DNA of 64,000 nucleotides from Streptosporangium violaceochromogenes. Its GTDB lineage: Bacteria; Actinomycetota; Actinomycetes; Streptosporangiales; Streptosporangiaceae. How positions within the stretch are numbered: the stretch's first letter is position 1; each line of letters starts with the position of its first letter. A model generated the notes under the pieces. It was not told the origin of the DNA. It was given only the letters and a program-made list of their open reading frames with translations, and did not search any database. The position numbers were made by a program, and so were the translations under genes. Below, one piece after another: positions 8,379 to 16,664 of this stretch. The stretch spans positions 1-64,000 of the forward strand of contig NZ_BNBB01000017.1 of the NCBI RefSeq assembly GCF_014654615.1, read 5' to 3'.

Positions 8379-8850
8379 CGCCACCCCCACCACCGCCTCT
8401 CTCGACGTGTACGCCGGGTACGCCGTGCTCCTGCACCTCCAGGACGCCCACCCGCACCTGCCGCTGGTCGTGGCCGTCCGGCACCGGGAGCCCTACCCGC
8501 CGTCCAGCACGATCCTCGACGTCGTTCGCTCCAGTGCCGCCTACGCCCGTCACCGCGTTCACTACGGCCGGGCCTGGTCGCTGTGGGCGACCGCGACCCC
8601 GACCGGTGTCTACGTCGGCGGGTACGGCGCGCCCGGCAGCGGCACCCACCTCTGCCCCGCCCAGGCGGCCGACCCCATCCACCTCCCCTACGCCGACGAC
8701 GCGCCGGCTGTCGTCGGCGCCGCCTACATCGAGCGGGTCCGGGAGGCCCTGTACCGCATGCAGTCCGACCTCGCCGACGCCCGGCACGAGCACGAGCAGC
8801 GGGGAGACCTCGCCGCCTCCTGCGCCGACGAAGCCGGCACCACCTTCTAA
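8371..8850 (+). CDS. Hypothetical protein, 159 aa
   Basis: GTG 8371, with GGAG 6 bases before it, overlaps the end of the previous gene by 8 bases. The protein is alpha/beta (YAGYAVLLHLQDAHPHLPLVVAVRHREP..., VHYGRAWSLWATATPTGVYVGGYG) and ends in a charged helix (ALYRMQSDLADARHEHEQRG). No motif was recognised. Confidence 0.6.
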   Translation: MADATPTTASLDVYAGYAVLLHLQDAHPHLPLVVAVRHREPYPPSSTILDVVRSSAAYARHRVHYGRAWSLWATATPTGVYVGGYGAPGSGTHLCPAQAADPIHLPYADDAPAVVGAAYIERVREALYRMQSDLADARHEHEQRGDLAASCADEAGTTF

Positions 8851-8870
8851 CCCCTTTAAGGACCTCTGAC

Positions 8871-9227
8871 ATGTACCGCACCACCGGCCGCCGCCTCGCC
8901 TCGTGCGGCGTGACGGTCGCCGCTCTGGCCGCCCTGTCCCTGTCGCTCGTCGCGGCCTGCTCCGACGACCCGGATGTGCCGCCCGTCACCGCCGACTGCG
9001 TCGTCCGCCAGCCGGACGGCTCCTACCAGGCTGTTGACGACAAGCTCTGCGACACCGGCAGCGGATCGTCGTTCGTGTGGATCTACGACGGCCGCCACGA
9101 CTCCCGCACCGGCCGGGTATCCGGCGGCACCTTCCGCCGGCCGCCGCAGACGAACATCACCGCGCGGTCCGGCCGCGTCGTGGTCGGCGGGTTCGGCGGC
9201 AGCGCCCGCGCCGGAGGCGGGTCCTGA
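8871..9227 (+). CDS. Predicted secreted lipoprotein, 118 aa
   Basis: The signal peptide is MYRTTGRRLASCGVTVAALA followed by ALSLSLVAAC, with lipobox LVAAC (Cys30), so the mature protein should be lipid-anchored outside the membrane. The mature part has four spaced segments with two Cys (TADCVVR, DKLCDTG), then a Gly/Arg/Ser-rich tail. The stop overlaps the ATG of the ATP-grasp gene (TGATG). This pairing matches the E. coli ygiB/ygiC and yjfM/yjfC arrangement in which a lipoprotein gene precedes a glutathionylspermidine-synthase-like gene; sequence likeness to YgiB is not evident. Confidence 0.75.
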   Translation: MYRTTGRRLASCGVTVAALAALSLSLVAACSDDPDVPPVTADCVVRQPDGSYQAVDDKLCDTGSGSSFVWIYDGRHDSRTGRVSGGTFRRPPQTNITARSGRVVVGGFGGSARAGGGS

Positions 9228-10375
9228 TGCGGCGCGCGCAAGGGCAGGCCCGGCCCGGCTGGCAGCCCATCGTCGAGTCCCAGGGGCTCGGCTTTCACCG
9301 CAACATCCCCCAGGGCGCCGAGGGGCGCCCCTACTGGGACGAGTCGGTCCACTACGTGTTCAGCCTGTGCGAGGTCGAGGACCTCGAAGGCGTGGTGGAG
9401 GAGCTGCACGGCATGTGCCTGGAGGTCGTCGACCGCGTCGTCAGGGACGGCCGCTACGCCGACTTCGGCCTCCCCGGCTGGCTGCACCGGCCGATCGAGG
9501 AGTCGTGGCGGCGCCGTGACCCGCACCTGTTCGGCCGTTTCGATCTGTGCTACGACGGTCGTGGCCACGCCAAGCTGCTGGAGTACAACGCCGACACCCC
9601 CACGTCGCTGGTGGAGTCCGCGGTCGTGCAGTGGGAGTGGATGACCGCCGTCCACCCCGGCGCCGACCAGTGGAACAGCATCCACGATCGCCTCGTCGAC
9701 CAGTGGCGGAAGATCAACCCCCCGTGGGTGCATCTGGCCTACACCGAGCAGGACGCCAGCGGCGAGGACGCCCTGAACGTCGCCTACATGGCTGAGACCG
9801 CCGCCCAGGCGGGCCTGCCGACCCGCGTGCTGTCCATGGAGCGGCTCGGGTGGGACCTCGACCGCAAGGTGTTCGTCGACGACCACCGGCAGCCGGTCGG
9901 CACCCTGTTCAAGCTGTACCCGTGGGAGTGGGTCGTCGCCGACCACTTCGGCCAGGTCGCCGTCCAGGTCCAGCGGCACGCCCCGTGGGTGGAGCCGCTG
10001 TGGAAGATGCTGCTGTCGAACAAGGCGCTGCTCGCCCTGCTGTGGGAGCTGTACCCCGACCACCCGAACCTGCTGCCCGCCTACCTCGACGGCCCCCGCG
10101 GCATGGCTTCCTACATCGTGAAGCCGCTGCTGGGCAGGGAAGGCGCGAGCATGCGGATCGTCACCCCCGCCGGCGTCGTCCACACCGCCGGCGGGTACGG
10201 CGCCGAAGGCCACGTCCATCAGGAGCTGTGGCCGCTGCCGGAGTTCGACGGGTGGCGGCCGGTGCTCGGCGCCTGGGTCGTCGGCGACCAGGCCGCCGGC
10301 CTCGGCATCCGCGAAACCTCAGGGCCCGTCACCGACGACACCAGTTCGTTCGTGCCGCACCTCATCTGCGACTGA
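9227..10375 (+). CDS. Glutathionylspermidine synthase-like ATP-grasp ligase, 382 aa
   Basis: Its length matches E. coli YgiC/YjfC (about 386 residues). Family motifs are in order: GRFDLCYDGRGHAKLLEY followed by NADTPTSLVESAVVQWEW, LFKLYPWEW, LLALLWELYPDHPNLLPAY, YIVKPLLGREGASMRI, and GYGAEGHVHQELWPLP. These build the ATP-grasp site that joins an amine to a carboxylate. The C-terminal amidase partner of true bifunctional Gsp synthetase is absent. Substrate unknown; the lipoprotein before it and the membrane peptide after it suggest work on an envelope target (inference). ATG 9227 overlaps the lipoprotein stop. Confidence 0.9.
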   Translation: MRRAQGQARPGWQPIVESQGLGFHRNIPQGAEGRPYWDESVHYVFSLCEVEDLEGVVEELHGMCLEVVDRVVRDGRYADFGLPGWLHRPIEESWRRRDPHLFGRFDLCYDGRGHAKLLEYNADTPTSLVESAVVQWEWMTAVHPGADQWNSIHDRLVDQWRKINPPWVHLAYTEQDASGEDALNVAYMAETAAQAGLPTRVLSMERLGWDLDRKVFVDDHRQPVGTLFKLYPWEWVVADHFGQVAVQVQRHAPWVEPLWKMLLSNKALLALLWELYPDHPNLLPAYLDGPRGMASYIVKPLLGREGASMRIVTPAGVVHTAGGYGAEGHVHQELWPLPEFDGWRPVLGAWVVGDQAAGLGIRETSGPVTDDTSSFVPHLICD

Positions 10376-10385
10376 AAGGCGCCTG

Positions 10386-10517
10386 ATGTTACCTCCCCCT
10401 CCCCCGCCGTGGCGGGATGTCGTGAAGTTCTACGCCGTCTGGGGATCCATGGTGGCGATCGGCGCGGTGTGCACCGGCGGCATCATCTGGCTCATCGCCG
10501 CCCTCTTGACCGGCTGA
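10386..10517 (+). CDS. 43-residue single-pass membrane peptide
   Basis: MLPPPPPPWRDVVKFYAVWG leads into one hydrophobic segment (SMVAIGAVCTGGIIWLIAAL). It starts 10 bases after the ATP-grasp stop, in step with the operon. The proline run and short length suit a small membrane partner of the ATP-grasp/lipoprotein pair. It is supported by position and composition only. Confidence 0.55.
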   Translation: MLPPPPPPWRDVVKFYAVWGSMVAIGAVCTGGIIWLIAALLTG

Positions 10518-10612
10518 CGCCGCCGGCGGCCCCGCAGCCCGTCGCCCCTCCCCCTCGGCCCGGCGGGAGCCGTGCTTCCGCCCCCCTTTTTTTCGTTTGG
10601 AGAAGATTTCCC

Positions 10613-11179
10613 TTGACCACTCGCGCCCTGTGTGACTGGTGCGGTACCGCAGTCGCGGTCTGCGTGACCACCATGACGTACTCCCCCGGTAACCAGACGC
10701 ATTTCCTGCTGTGCCATGCCGACGCCGTCAAAGCGGGGACGGCAGTCCCGGCCTACGCGCGGCAGGTCCGGTGTCTCCCCCTGGCCGGTGAACCCGCCCC
10801 TGCCGCCCCGGTCGGCGTCGCGCCCGCCGACGCCCAGGCCGAAGTCGCGGACGCGCTGGTGTACCTCCAGGAGGTGGCCGGCCGCGCCCGGGAGGAGATG
10901 CGCAGCGACAAGCACTGGGACGGCCACATCCCCTACGGGCAGGAGGTGTCCGCCGCTCTCGGCGGCCCCTGCGGGGACCTGGCCGGCGTGTTCGACCCCG
11001 ACCTGGTGGACCGGCTGGTCGTGCTGCTGGAGCGCCTGGGGCAAGACCAGGCCGCCCAGGTGAAGTTCTTGATGGACACCCAGCCCCCGGAGGAGATCCG
11101 GAAACTCGTCGAGCGGCGGCACGCGGAGCTGCTGGCCGTTGCCCGCCACGTCAACACCACCCGGAAGGCTCGGCGGTGA
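10613..11179 (+). CDS. Zinc-finger-like hypothetical protein, 188 aa
   Basis: TTG 10613 is chosen because GGAGAAG sits 9 bases before it and the mature N-terminus MTTRALCDWCGTAVAVCVTT carries CxxC plus a later CHAD, a likely zinc site. Residues 70-180 are helical and charged (EVADALVYLQEVAGRAREEMRSD, LVDRLVVLLERLGQDQAAQ). The stop overlaps the next GTG. Role unknown. Confidence 0.65.
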   Translation: MTTRALCDWCGTAVAVCVTTMTYSPGNQTHFLLCHADAVKAGTAVPAYARQVRCLPLAGEPAPAAPVGVAPADAQAEVADALVYLQEVAGRAREEMRSDKHWDGHIPYGQEVSAALGGPCGDLAGVFDPDLVDRLVVLLERLGQDQAAQVKFLMDTQPPEEIRKLVERRHAELLAVARHVNTTRKARR

Positions 11180-11778
11180 ACGTCCCCGATCAGGGTTTCG
11201 TGACGGTGGCTGAGGCCGCGGCCCGGTTCCGGGTGTCGAAGATGACCGTCTACCGGCTTGTTCACACCGGGGAGATCTCCTCCATCCGGGTGGGGCGGTC
11301 GATCCGTATCCCCGCCGATGAACTCGCGGCCAAACTCACCCCCCCAACGGCGGGCGAGGACACCGGCGAGATCGGGCTCAGAACGTTCACCGCCGAGCAG
11401 GGGCGGGTGGAGCTCGCGGTGGTGCCTCCCCGGCGGCTGGCCCGCAACCTGGTCGAGGCCAGCCGGCACATGCTGGGAGACGCGGCCAACTACGTCGAGT
11501 TCGCCTTGCCCGCACGTGACAGCGACGAGCGGTTCGTCCTCACCGTTCAGCGGGTCGGGGCCGGGCTCCTGACCCCGCACGAAGCCCGTGAAGCCGCTGA
11601 GGCCGGCAGGGACGGGCTGCGCGCCCTCGTGGAGCGCCTCCGGGGAGAGATCGAGCACGACCACCCCGGCCGGGGCGCGGGCCCCCGCCGGGGGCGGTGC
11701 CCGGCGTGCGTCCTGAGCCACGCTCTCAGCGAGGTGGCGCCGGAGGCTGCCGCGCCCGAGGCGGCGGACACCCTTTAA
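11176..11778 (+). CDS. Excisionase/MerR-type helix-turn-helix protein, 200 aa
   Basis: Residues 8-55 are a textbook excisionase-like HTH: FVTVAEAAARFRVSKMTVYR followed by LVHTGEISSIRVGRSIRIPADEL. The rest (residues 70-200) is not recognised; near the C-terminus there is CPACVLSH. The protein probably binds DNA, as a regulator or recombination directionality factor, though no integrase is seen in the window. GTG 11176 overlaps the previous stop by 4 bases. Confidence 0.8.
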   Translation: MNVPDQGFVTVAEAAARFRVSKMTVYRLVHTGEISSIRVGRSIRIPADELAAKLTPPTAGEDTGEIGLRTFTAEQGRVELAVVPPRRLARNLVEASRHMLGDAANYVEFALPARDSDERFVLTVQRVGAGLLTPHEAREAAEAGRDGLRALVERLRGEIEHDHPGRGAGPRRGRCPACVLSHALSEVAPEAAAPEAADTL

Positions 11779-11921
11779 CCCTTCCGGGGCGGCGCCGAAG
11801 TTGTTCCGCCCCGGAAGGCGCCACGAAAAACGCCGAAGGAGACAGGTACGGCCGCTGCCTGGGCCGCCGCCCCGCCTCCTTCGGCGCAACCCACGGACCC
11901 GCGAAGGAACGAGGTACCCCC

Positions 11922-12539
11922 ATGATGGGGCACAAATCGGCGGCACGCCGCCACCCCCTCCACGGAACCGCGCTGTTCGGCGCCCTGAGCGGCGCGTTCA
12001 TGCTGGCCCACCGGCTGGCCGACCAGTGGGTGCAAGACAGCGGCGACGCCGTCAACAAGGACGCCCACGGCGCCCACCTCGTCTACGCCGACGGCGTCGA
12101 GGTCGGCGCCGAACCCGACGGCCAGGACCGCACCGGGTGGCCCACGATGACCGCCACCCAGCTCGGCCGGCGCTGCGCCGCCCGCCACGTCGCCACTTAC
12201 ACCGCCGTACAGACGGCTGCGGCGGCCGCCGTCACCGGCCTCCTGGGTCGGCGTCTTCCGGCCCGCGCGCTCCTGGCCGCCGCCGCGATCAACAGCGCGA
12301 CGCACTACGTGATCGACCGGCGCGCGCCGCTCCTGAAGCTCGCGGAACTTCTCGGCAAAACCGGCTACATCGACCACTGCCAGGCGGTGCGGCGCCTGCC
12401 CGACGGGGCGCTCACGGTGGAGCAGTCCGGGCCGGGCACCGCGGTGATGGAGCTGGACCAGGCGTTGCACGAGCTGTGCGGGGGCGTGGCGGCCTTGGTG
12501 GCCACAGTGCTGGCCGTCCGCGCGGCGGACAGGGAATAG
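11922..12539 (+). CDS. DUF3307-like multi-pass membrane protein, 205 aa
   Basis: The sequence shows ALSGAFMLAHRLADQWVQ near residue 20, RHVATYTAVQTAAAAAVTGLL, AAAINSATHYVIDR and MELDQALHELCGGVAALVAT. This spacing of LAHxLAD, a central H, HYxID and DQxLH with hydrophobic segments fits small integral membrane proteins of the DUF3307 type found in phages and conjugative elements. The insert at residues 45-75 is hydrophilic. It is followed by a 20-bp hairpin. Role unknown. Confidence 0.65.
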   Translation: MMGHKSAARRHPLHGTALFGALSGAFMLAHRLADQWVQDSGDAVNKDAHGAHLVYADGVEVGAEPDGQDRTGWPTMTATQLGRRCAARHVATYTAVQTAAAAAVTGLLGRRLPARALLAAAAINSATHYVIDRRAPLLKLAELLGKTGYIDHCQAVRRLPDGALTVEQSGPGTAVMELDQALHELCGGVAALVATVLAVRAADRE

Positions 12540-12546
12540 AAGACAA

Positions 12547-12590
12547 CGGCCCCCGTCCCCCTCTTTTCGGAAAGAGGGGGACGGGGGCCG
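12547..12590. terminator. 20-bp stem, TCGG tetraloop
   Basis: Perfect 20-base arms (CGGCCCCCGTCCCCCTCTTT and its complement) flank TCGG. It separates the membrane-protein gene from the tandem-HTH gene and contains AAA/TTT near the loop. Very strong on both strands. Confidence 0.85.
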
Positions 12591-12723
12591 TGAGGTTCCG
12601 CAGCTTCCCCCGGGGAACCGGCGAAACATAATGTAACATCTGGGAAGCGATGAGCTGACCTGCTTGGACAAACCCGCGCCTCCTGGGACCGCAGGGAGGG
12701 CACCCGCCTGAAGGACACCCCGC

Positions 12724-13824
12724 ATGGACGACAAGTTCGCAGCACTGGGGAACCCCCCCGAGGGGGTTGACCCCGGCCTGCCCCGCCGCGAGACCCGCGC
12801 GATCGAGAAACTGCGCGCGGCGGCGGCCGGAGCCGGCCGTGCCCGCGCCGCGCACGAGATGACCGAGCAGGCGAACGCCGCCGCCGCCGCGCACAGGGCG
12901 GAGATCACCGGCCTGGCGGCCGTTCTCCACGAGGTGCACGGCGCCGGCAAGATCGCGCTCGCGCGCGCCGCCGGTATCGCGGTGCAGAACCTGTTCCCGC
13001 CCAACGCGGTCCTGCCGCGCCCGGCTCAACCGCCGGAGGAGCCCCAGGCGTGGAAGCAGCTCCGGGCGGAGGCGTACGGCTACCGCCTCCAGCGGGCCAA
13101 GGCCCACGCGGCGCGGGAGGTGCGGCGTGATGACGTGGTGGCCCTCTACCAGCAGCAGGAGCCGAGCCGGATTGCCCGGGAGCTCGGCATGGTCGACAGC
13201 CTGGTCAAGGGCGACTTGAAAGCGCGCGGCGTCGAGCTGCGGCCCGCGATCAAGGCCGCGGGCCTGGACGATGAGTCCGCCACGCTTGCGGAGATCGCGC
13301 GGATGCTGGGCGTCGACTACAAGTGGCTCAAGGACCGGGTGAGGTCACACCAGCGGGGCGGCACCCTGCCCGAGGGGGCCGAGTTCCGGCAGGGCAGCAG
13401 GGACGGCAAACCACGGTACGTGCCCCGGGTCATCGCCGGGTGGATCCCCGCGATCCGGCAGCCGCGGCGCGTCGACCACGCCCCCAAGGGGGAGAAGCTG
13501 GCGGACCTGGCCCGGCGCTTCGGCGAGCCGTACGAGCGGGTCCGGACCGCGATCCGCGTCGCCGAGCAGGCCGGGGACTTCCCCACGGGGGTGCGTAACC
13601 CCGACGGAACGTTCAACGAGGAACCGTTCATGGCGTGGTGGCGGGCGCGGGGCGTCACCCTGAAGGACCTCGCGGCCGAACTGGGCGCCGACTACGAGCC
13701 GCTGCGGTGGCGGGTCCGCACCTTCCTCAACTCCGGTTCTCTGCCGGACGGGGTGCGGCTGCCCAGCGGCAGGTGGAACCGTGAGGGGTTCATGGCCGAG
13801 GTGTGGCCGCACGTCAAGGGCTGA
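12724..13824 (+). CDS. Tandem helix-turn-helix protein, candidate small terminase or regulator, 366 aa
   Basis: The N-terminal 100 residues are Ala-rich helix. Then come four HTH-like units: residues 135-165 (VVALYQQQEPSRIARELGMV), 185-235 (ATLAEIARMLGVDYKWLKDR), 255-300 (LADLARRFGEPYERVRTAIR) and 305-360 (VTLKDLAAELGADYEPLRWR). The last three each end in a wing-like GxLPxGxxxxxGxxN pattern, so the domain has been duplicated. It lies just before the large terminase, where phages carry the DNA-recognition subunit TerS; however, a strong palindromic terminator lies between them, so a regulator is equally possible. Confidence 0.7.
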   Translation: MDDKFAALGNPPEGVDPGLPRRETRAIEKLRAAAAGAGRARAAHEMTEQANAAAAAHRAEITGLAAVLHEVHGAGKIALARAAGIAVQNLFPPNAVLPRPAQPPEEPQAWKQLRAEAYGYRLQRAKAHAAREVRRDDVVALYQQQEPSRIARELGMVDSLVKGDLKARGVELRPAIKAAGLDDESATLAEIARMLGVDYKWLKDRVRSHQRGGTLPEGAEFRQGSRDGKPRYVPRVIAGWIPAIRQPRRVDHAPKGEKLADLARRFGEPYERVRTAIRVAEQAGDFPTGVRNPDGTFNEEPFMAWWRARGVTLKDLAAELGADYEPLRWRVRTFLNSGSLPDGVRLPSGRWNREGFMAEVWPHVKG

Positions 13825-13835
13825 GCCGCCCGCCC

Positions 13836-13873
13836 AGCCGGGGCCCCGCGCCGTACGGCGCGGGGCCCCGGCT
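13836..13873. terminator. Perfect 38-base palindrome
   Basis: Two 19-base arms (AGCCGGGGCCCCGCGCCGT and complement) meet with no extra loop, 12 bases after the tandem-HTH stop. It should end that transcript before the terminase unit. Confidence 0.8.
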
Positions 13874-13894
13874 GTGTGAGGTGAGTGCCGGGCA

Positions 13895-13924
13895 CTGACC
13901 TAACCCCTGCGGGGCAGGCATTCT
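13895..13924 (+). promoter_or_regulatory. Promoter of the terminase unit
   Basis: CTGACC, 18 bases, CATTCT, lying just after the palindromic terminator. The extension TAAC after the -35 box resembles the GACGYAAA boxes elsewhere. The predicted start coincides with GTG 13933. Confidence 0.45.
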
Positions 13925-13932
13925 CCGGTGCC

Positions 13933-14004
13933 GTGAACAGGCTCACGCCCCCTCGCGGCCCGCGCCGTGCCGCGCTGGGGTGTCCGGTGCGGGGGCGGCC
14001 GTGA
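13933..14004 (+). CDS. Possible leaderless 23-residue ORF coupled to terL
   Basis: GTG 13933 lies at the predicted transcription start of the promoter at 13895-13924. The ORF (MNRLTPPRGPRRAALGC...) ends TGA 14002-14004, overlapping GTG 14001 of the terminase as GTGA. The peptide is basic and unlikely to fold; its job may be to bring ribosomes to terL, which has no clear Shine-Dalgarno sequence. Confidence 0.4.
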   Translation: MNRLTPPRGPRRAALGCPVRGRP

Positions 14005-15764
14005 CGGCGCTTGACCTGCCTGCGCCGCACGAGATGCGGCGCGGCCCGAAATCCGCCGCGGCGTTGCGCATCCTGGAGGACCTGAAGGCGTTGCCGCCGC
14101 CGGTGCGGCGCCCCCTGCTGGCCGGGATGCAGCCGCCCGACATCCGGCAGATCCTGCAAACGTCGGCCGCTGAGCTGGGCACACCGTACGGCATCTGGCG
14201 CGACGACCCGGTCGGGTTCGTCGAGCAGGTGCTCGGTGAGGCGTTGTGGAGCAAACAGCGGGAGATCCTGGAGGCGCTCACCCAGGTCAAGACGGTCGCG
14301 GTCCCGGCCGGCTTCAGCCTGGGCAAAACCCACATCGGTGCGCGGGCGGTGTGCTGGTGGTGCTGCACCCACCCGATCGGCACCGCGCTGGCGGTCACCA
14401 CCGCGACCCGCATGCGGCAGGTGCACCGGCAGATGTGGCCGCACATCCGGCACACCGTCGCCCACGGCGACCTTCCCGGGCAGGCCGACATGGTGCAGTG
14501 GAAGGTGCGCGACAGCAAAGGCGTCGAGGTCGCCGTCGCCTACGGCTTCACCGCGACCGAGCACGACGAGTCCGCCATGCAGGGCATCCACGAGGCGAAC
14601 CTGCTGCTGGTCGTGGACGAGGCCGGCGGTATCGGCCCCGTCATCGGCCGCTCCACCCGCAACCTCCTGACCGGCAGCAACGCCCGCATGCTGGCGATCG
14701 GTAACCCTCCCACCGACGTTGAGAACTCCTGGTTCGAACGGTTGTGCAAGGACGGCGCGGACCCGGGCCGGCCGAACGTGACGACGATCACGCTCGCGGC
14801 CACCGACTCCCCCGCCGTGACCGGCGAGGCCACCGACGACCGGGTGTGTCACTGCCCCGCCGGCAACGAAGGCCACCTGGTGTCGTCGCATCTGGTCGAC
14901 CAGGAGTGGATCGACGAGGCGATCCGCGACCACGGGCCGGACTCGGCCTACGTCACGGCGAAGGTCCACGCGCGCTTCCCCAAGGGGGTGGCGGACCTGG
15001 TGATCCCCTCCGCCTACGTGGACGCCGCCCGCGAGAAGGAGGACCCCGAAGGGCCCGGGTACGTGCGACTCAACAGCCTCGGCCTGGACGGGGAGAGCGC
15101 GACGCACACCGTGAAGATGGGGGCCTCCACGTGGGTGCGGCTCGGCGTGGACGTCGCCGCGGACGGCGGCGACGAGCTGGCCGTCGCCCGCTGCGTCGGG
15201 GACGTGGTGACGGTGGAGCATGTCTCCTCCGGCGCGGCCAACACGGACTTCATCACGGTGGCGGGGGTGGTGCTGGAGCACGTCCGGCGGGCCGAGGCGC
15301 TGGCCCGCCGCCTGGGGTCGGTCGTGCCGGTGCGGGTGAAGGTCGACGTCAACGGCGTCGGGTGGGGCGTGTACGGCACGCTGCTGGCGTGGGGGCGGGA
15401 AGGCATGCACGGCGCGGAGATCATCCGGGTGATGGTCAGCGAGGACACCTACCGGGAGCCGGACATCGCGACGATGCGGCCCTGGCGTAAACGGGACGAG
15501 ATGTGGCTGGCGGGCCGGGCACTGCTGAGGCCCGACGAGGTGGGGAACACGTCGCTGCGCCTGCGAGTGGACAGCAGGACCGCGGCGCAGCTGTCGGGGC
15601 CGAGGAAGCTCGGCCGCAGCAGCGGGCACATGGTGGTGGAGTCGAAGGAGGCGATGAGGAAGCGGAAGATTCCGTCGCCGGATCGGGCGGAGGCGTGCCT
15701 GCTGACAGTTTATGAACCAGTGCAGAAGCCGCGCGGCCAGGCGCTACAGATCATCGTGCCCTGA
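14001..15764 (+). CDS. terL: Phage terminase large subunit, 587 aa
   Basis: It packages DNA into proheads. Walker A is AGFSLGKT (residues 103-110, a deviant P-loop typical of terminases), Walker B LLLVVDEAGG with D206/E207, then GNP coupling motif (LAIGNPPTDVENSWF). The C-terminal RNase-H-like nuclease shows LGVDVAADGGDE, VKVDVNGVGWGVY and SPDRAEACLL, with the three expected acids. I chose GTG 14001 because it overlaps the stop of a tiny leaderless ORF; GTG 13980 is the alternative (594 residues). A Cys/His group (VCHCPAGNEGH) sits between the domains. Confidence 0.93.
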   Translation: MTALDLPAPHEMRRGPKSAAALRILEDLKALPPPVRRPLLAGMQPPDIRQILQTSAAELGTPYGIWRDDPVGFVEQVLGEALWSKQREILEALTQVKTVAVPAGFSLGKTHIGARAVCWWCCTHPIGTALAVTTATRMRQVHRQMWPHIRHTVAHGDLPGQADMVQWKVRDSKGVEVAVAYGFTATEHDESAMQGIHEANLLLVVDEAGGIGPVIGRSTRNLLTGSNARMLAIGNPPTDVENSWFERLCKDGADPGRPNVTTITLAATDSPAVTGEATDDRVCHCPAGNEGHLVSSHLVDQEWIDEAIRDHGPDSAYVTAKVHARFPKGVADLVIPSAYVDAAREKEDPEGPGYVRLNSLGLDGESATHTVKMGASTWVRLGVDVAADGGDELAVARCVGDVVTVEHVSSGAANTDFITVAGVVLEHVRRAEALARRLGSVVPVRVKVDVNGVGWGVYGTLLAWGREGMHGAEIIRVMVSEDTYREPDIATMRPWRKRDEMWLAGRALLRPDEVGNTSLRLRVDSRTAAQLSGPRKLGRSSGHMVVESKEAMRKRKIPSPDRAEACLLTVYEPVQKPRGQALQIIVP

Positions 15765-16035
15765 GTGGGGCCACCCCCTCTGCCGGGCCGGGGCAAGCCG
15801 GGGCGTCGATGCCCGTTTTAACGTCGCTGCCGGTGTTTAAGGCCGTAAACAACACGCGGGTTTTATCCGCCTTTACTCCCTGTACTCCCTGTGATCATCC
15901 GCCTAGTGTGCAAGGCACGCAGGGCGCTGGGCGGTGGGCTGGCGCGTGATTTGAGACCACACGGCTCGGCCGCGCCGCGCGCTTCCCCGGCCGACGCTGA
16001 CGCACCGCCACGGGGCGGGGAGGGGAGCATTACAT
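15765..16035. other. Intergenic region after terL
   Basis: No gene. It is less GC-rich than its surroundings and has two tandem copies of ACTCCCTGT at 15875-15883 and 15884-15892. A start site for the 16036 gene may lie here (TAGTGT at 15903-15908), but no convincing -35 box was found. Confidence 0.4.
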
Positions 16036-16359
16036 ATGACACATGCGGCCGCGCCGGAGATTCACGATTGGAACGCGGGCGTCGACGTGCCGATCACCGG
16101 CGAGCAGGCGCGGCAGATCAACGTGCGCGACACCTTCATGATCAAGGAGAGAACTTGGGTCAGGGGGTGCCGCGTCTACTGCAACTGGTGCCGGCAGGAC
16201 TATCTGCGGGCCTTGGGAACGCCCTGCCCCGGGGCGAGGGCGGAGCATCTCCACGGGGGGACTCCCGGCGAGCGGGCCAAGCGAAAGCTGACGCCGCTGG
16301 GCCGGCGTGCTGACGTCGTGGCTTTCATGCAGCGCAGCCGTATCACGGGCCTGATCTAA
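16036..16359 (+). CDS. Small Cys-containing protein, 107 aa
   Basis: ATG 16036 has GGGGAGGGGAGC upstream. Residues 15-30 (WNAGVDVPITGEQARQINV) are followed by GCRVYCNWCRQDY, a CxxC that may hold zinc with a later Cys and His (GTPCPGARAEHLHGG), and a basic C-terminus. It sits between terminase and portal, where phages often carry HNH or zinc proteins helping packaging, but no HNH motif is present. Confidence 0.65.
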   Translation: MTHAAAPEIHDWNAGVDVPITGEQARQINVRDTFMIKERTWVRGCRVYCNWCRQDYLRALGTPCPGARAEHLHGGTPGERAKRKLTPLGRRADVVAFMQRSRITGLI

Positions 16360-16403
16360 GTCGTTGTTTTCCGCGTCCTCGCTCCGGCCGCTGCCTGGGG
16401 CGG

Positions 16404-16432
16404 GGACGTAAACGTTCCGCTCCTCCTAGCCT
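16404..16432 (+). promoter_or_regulatory. GACGYAAA-type promoter of the portal unit
   Basis: GGACGT followed by AAA, 17-base spacer in all, then TAGCCT. The -35 region GGACGTAAAC is shared with 23237. The start should be near 16439, about 30 bases before GTG 16469. Confidence 0.6.
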
Positions 16433-16468
16433 GCCCGCCGTACCGGCACAGCGAAGCGAGGAGCCCCC

Positions 16469-16651
16469 GTGCAGCAGCCACCATCTGAGACGCCTGAACG
16501 GCGTTTCCGTGACCGTGTCGCCCTGGCGTTGATGCTCGCCGGCTACGCCGGGTTTTCCGGCACCTTGCTGGCGGTCCACCCTCTGCTGCTTGCCGGCTAC
16601 GTGTCGTTGTCCGCCGTCGCTGCCGGGGTCGTGCTCGGCATCAGCCGGTGA
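16469..16651 (+). CDS. Two-pass membrane protein, 60 aa
   Basis: GTG 16469 follows GCGAGGAGC. After a charged N-terminus (QQPPSETPERRFRDR) two hydrophobic helices follow (VALALMLAGYAGFSGTLLAV and LLLAGYVSLSAVAAGVVLGI). It precedes the portal gene by 13 bases. It could be a holin-like or unrelated small membrane protein; the distance from any lysis gene argues against a firm holin call. Confidence 0.65.
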   Translation: MQQPPSETPERRFRDRVALALMLAGYAGFSGTLLAVHPLLLAGYVSLSAVAAGVVLGISR

Positions 16652-16664
16652 CGGGGGGCGCGGC

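Noticed and set aside
16469..16651. Holin call for the 60-residue two-helix protein
   Set aside because: No endolysin or other lysis gene is near; two hydrophobic helices alone are not enough.
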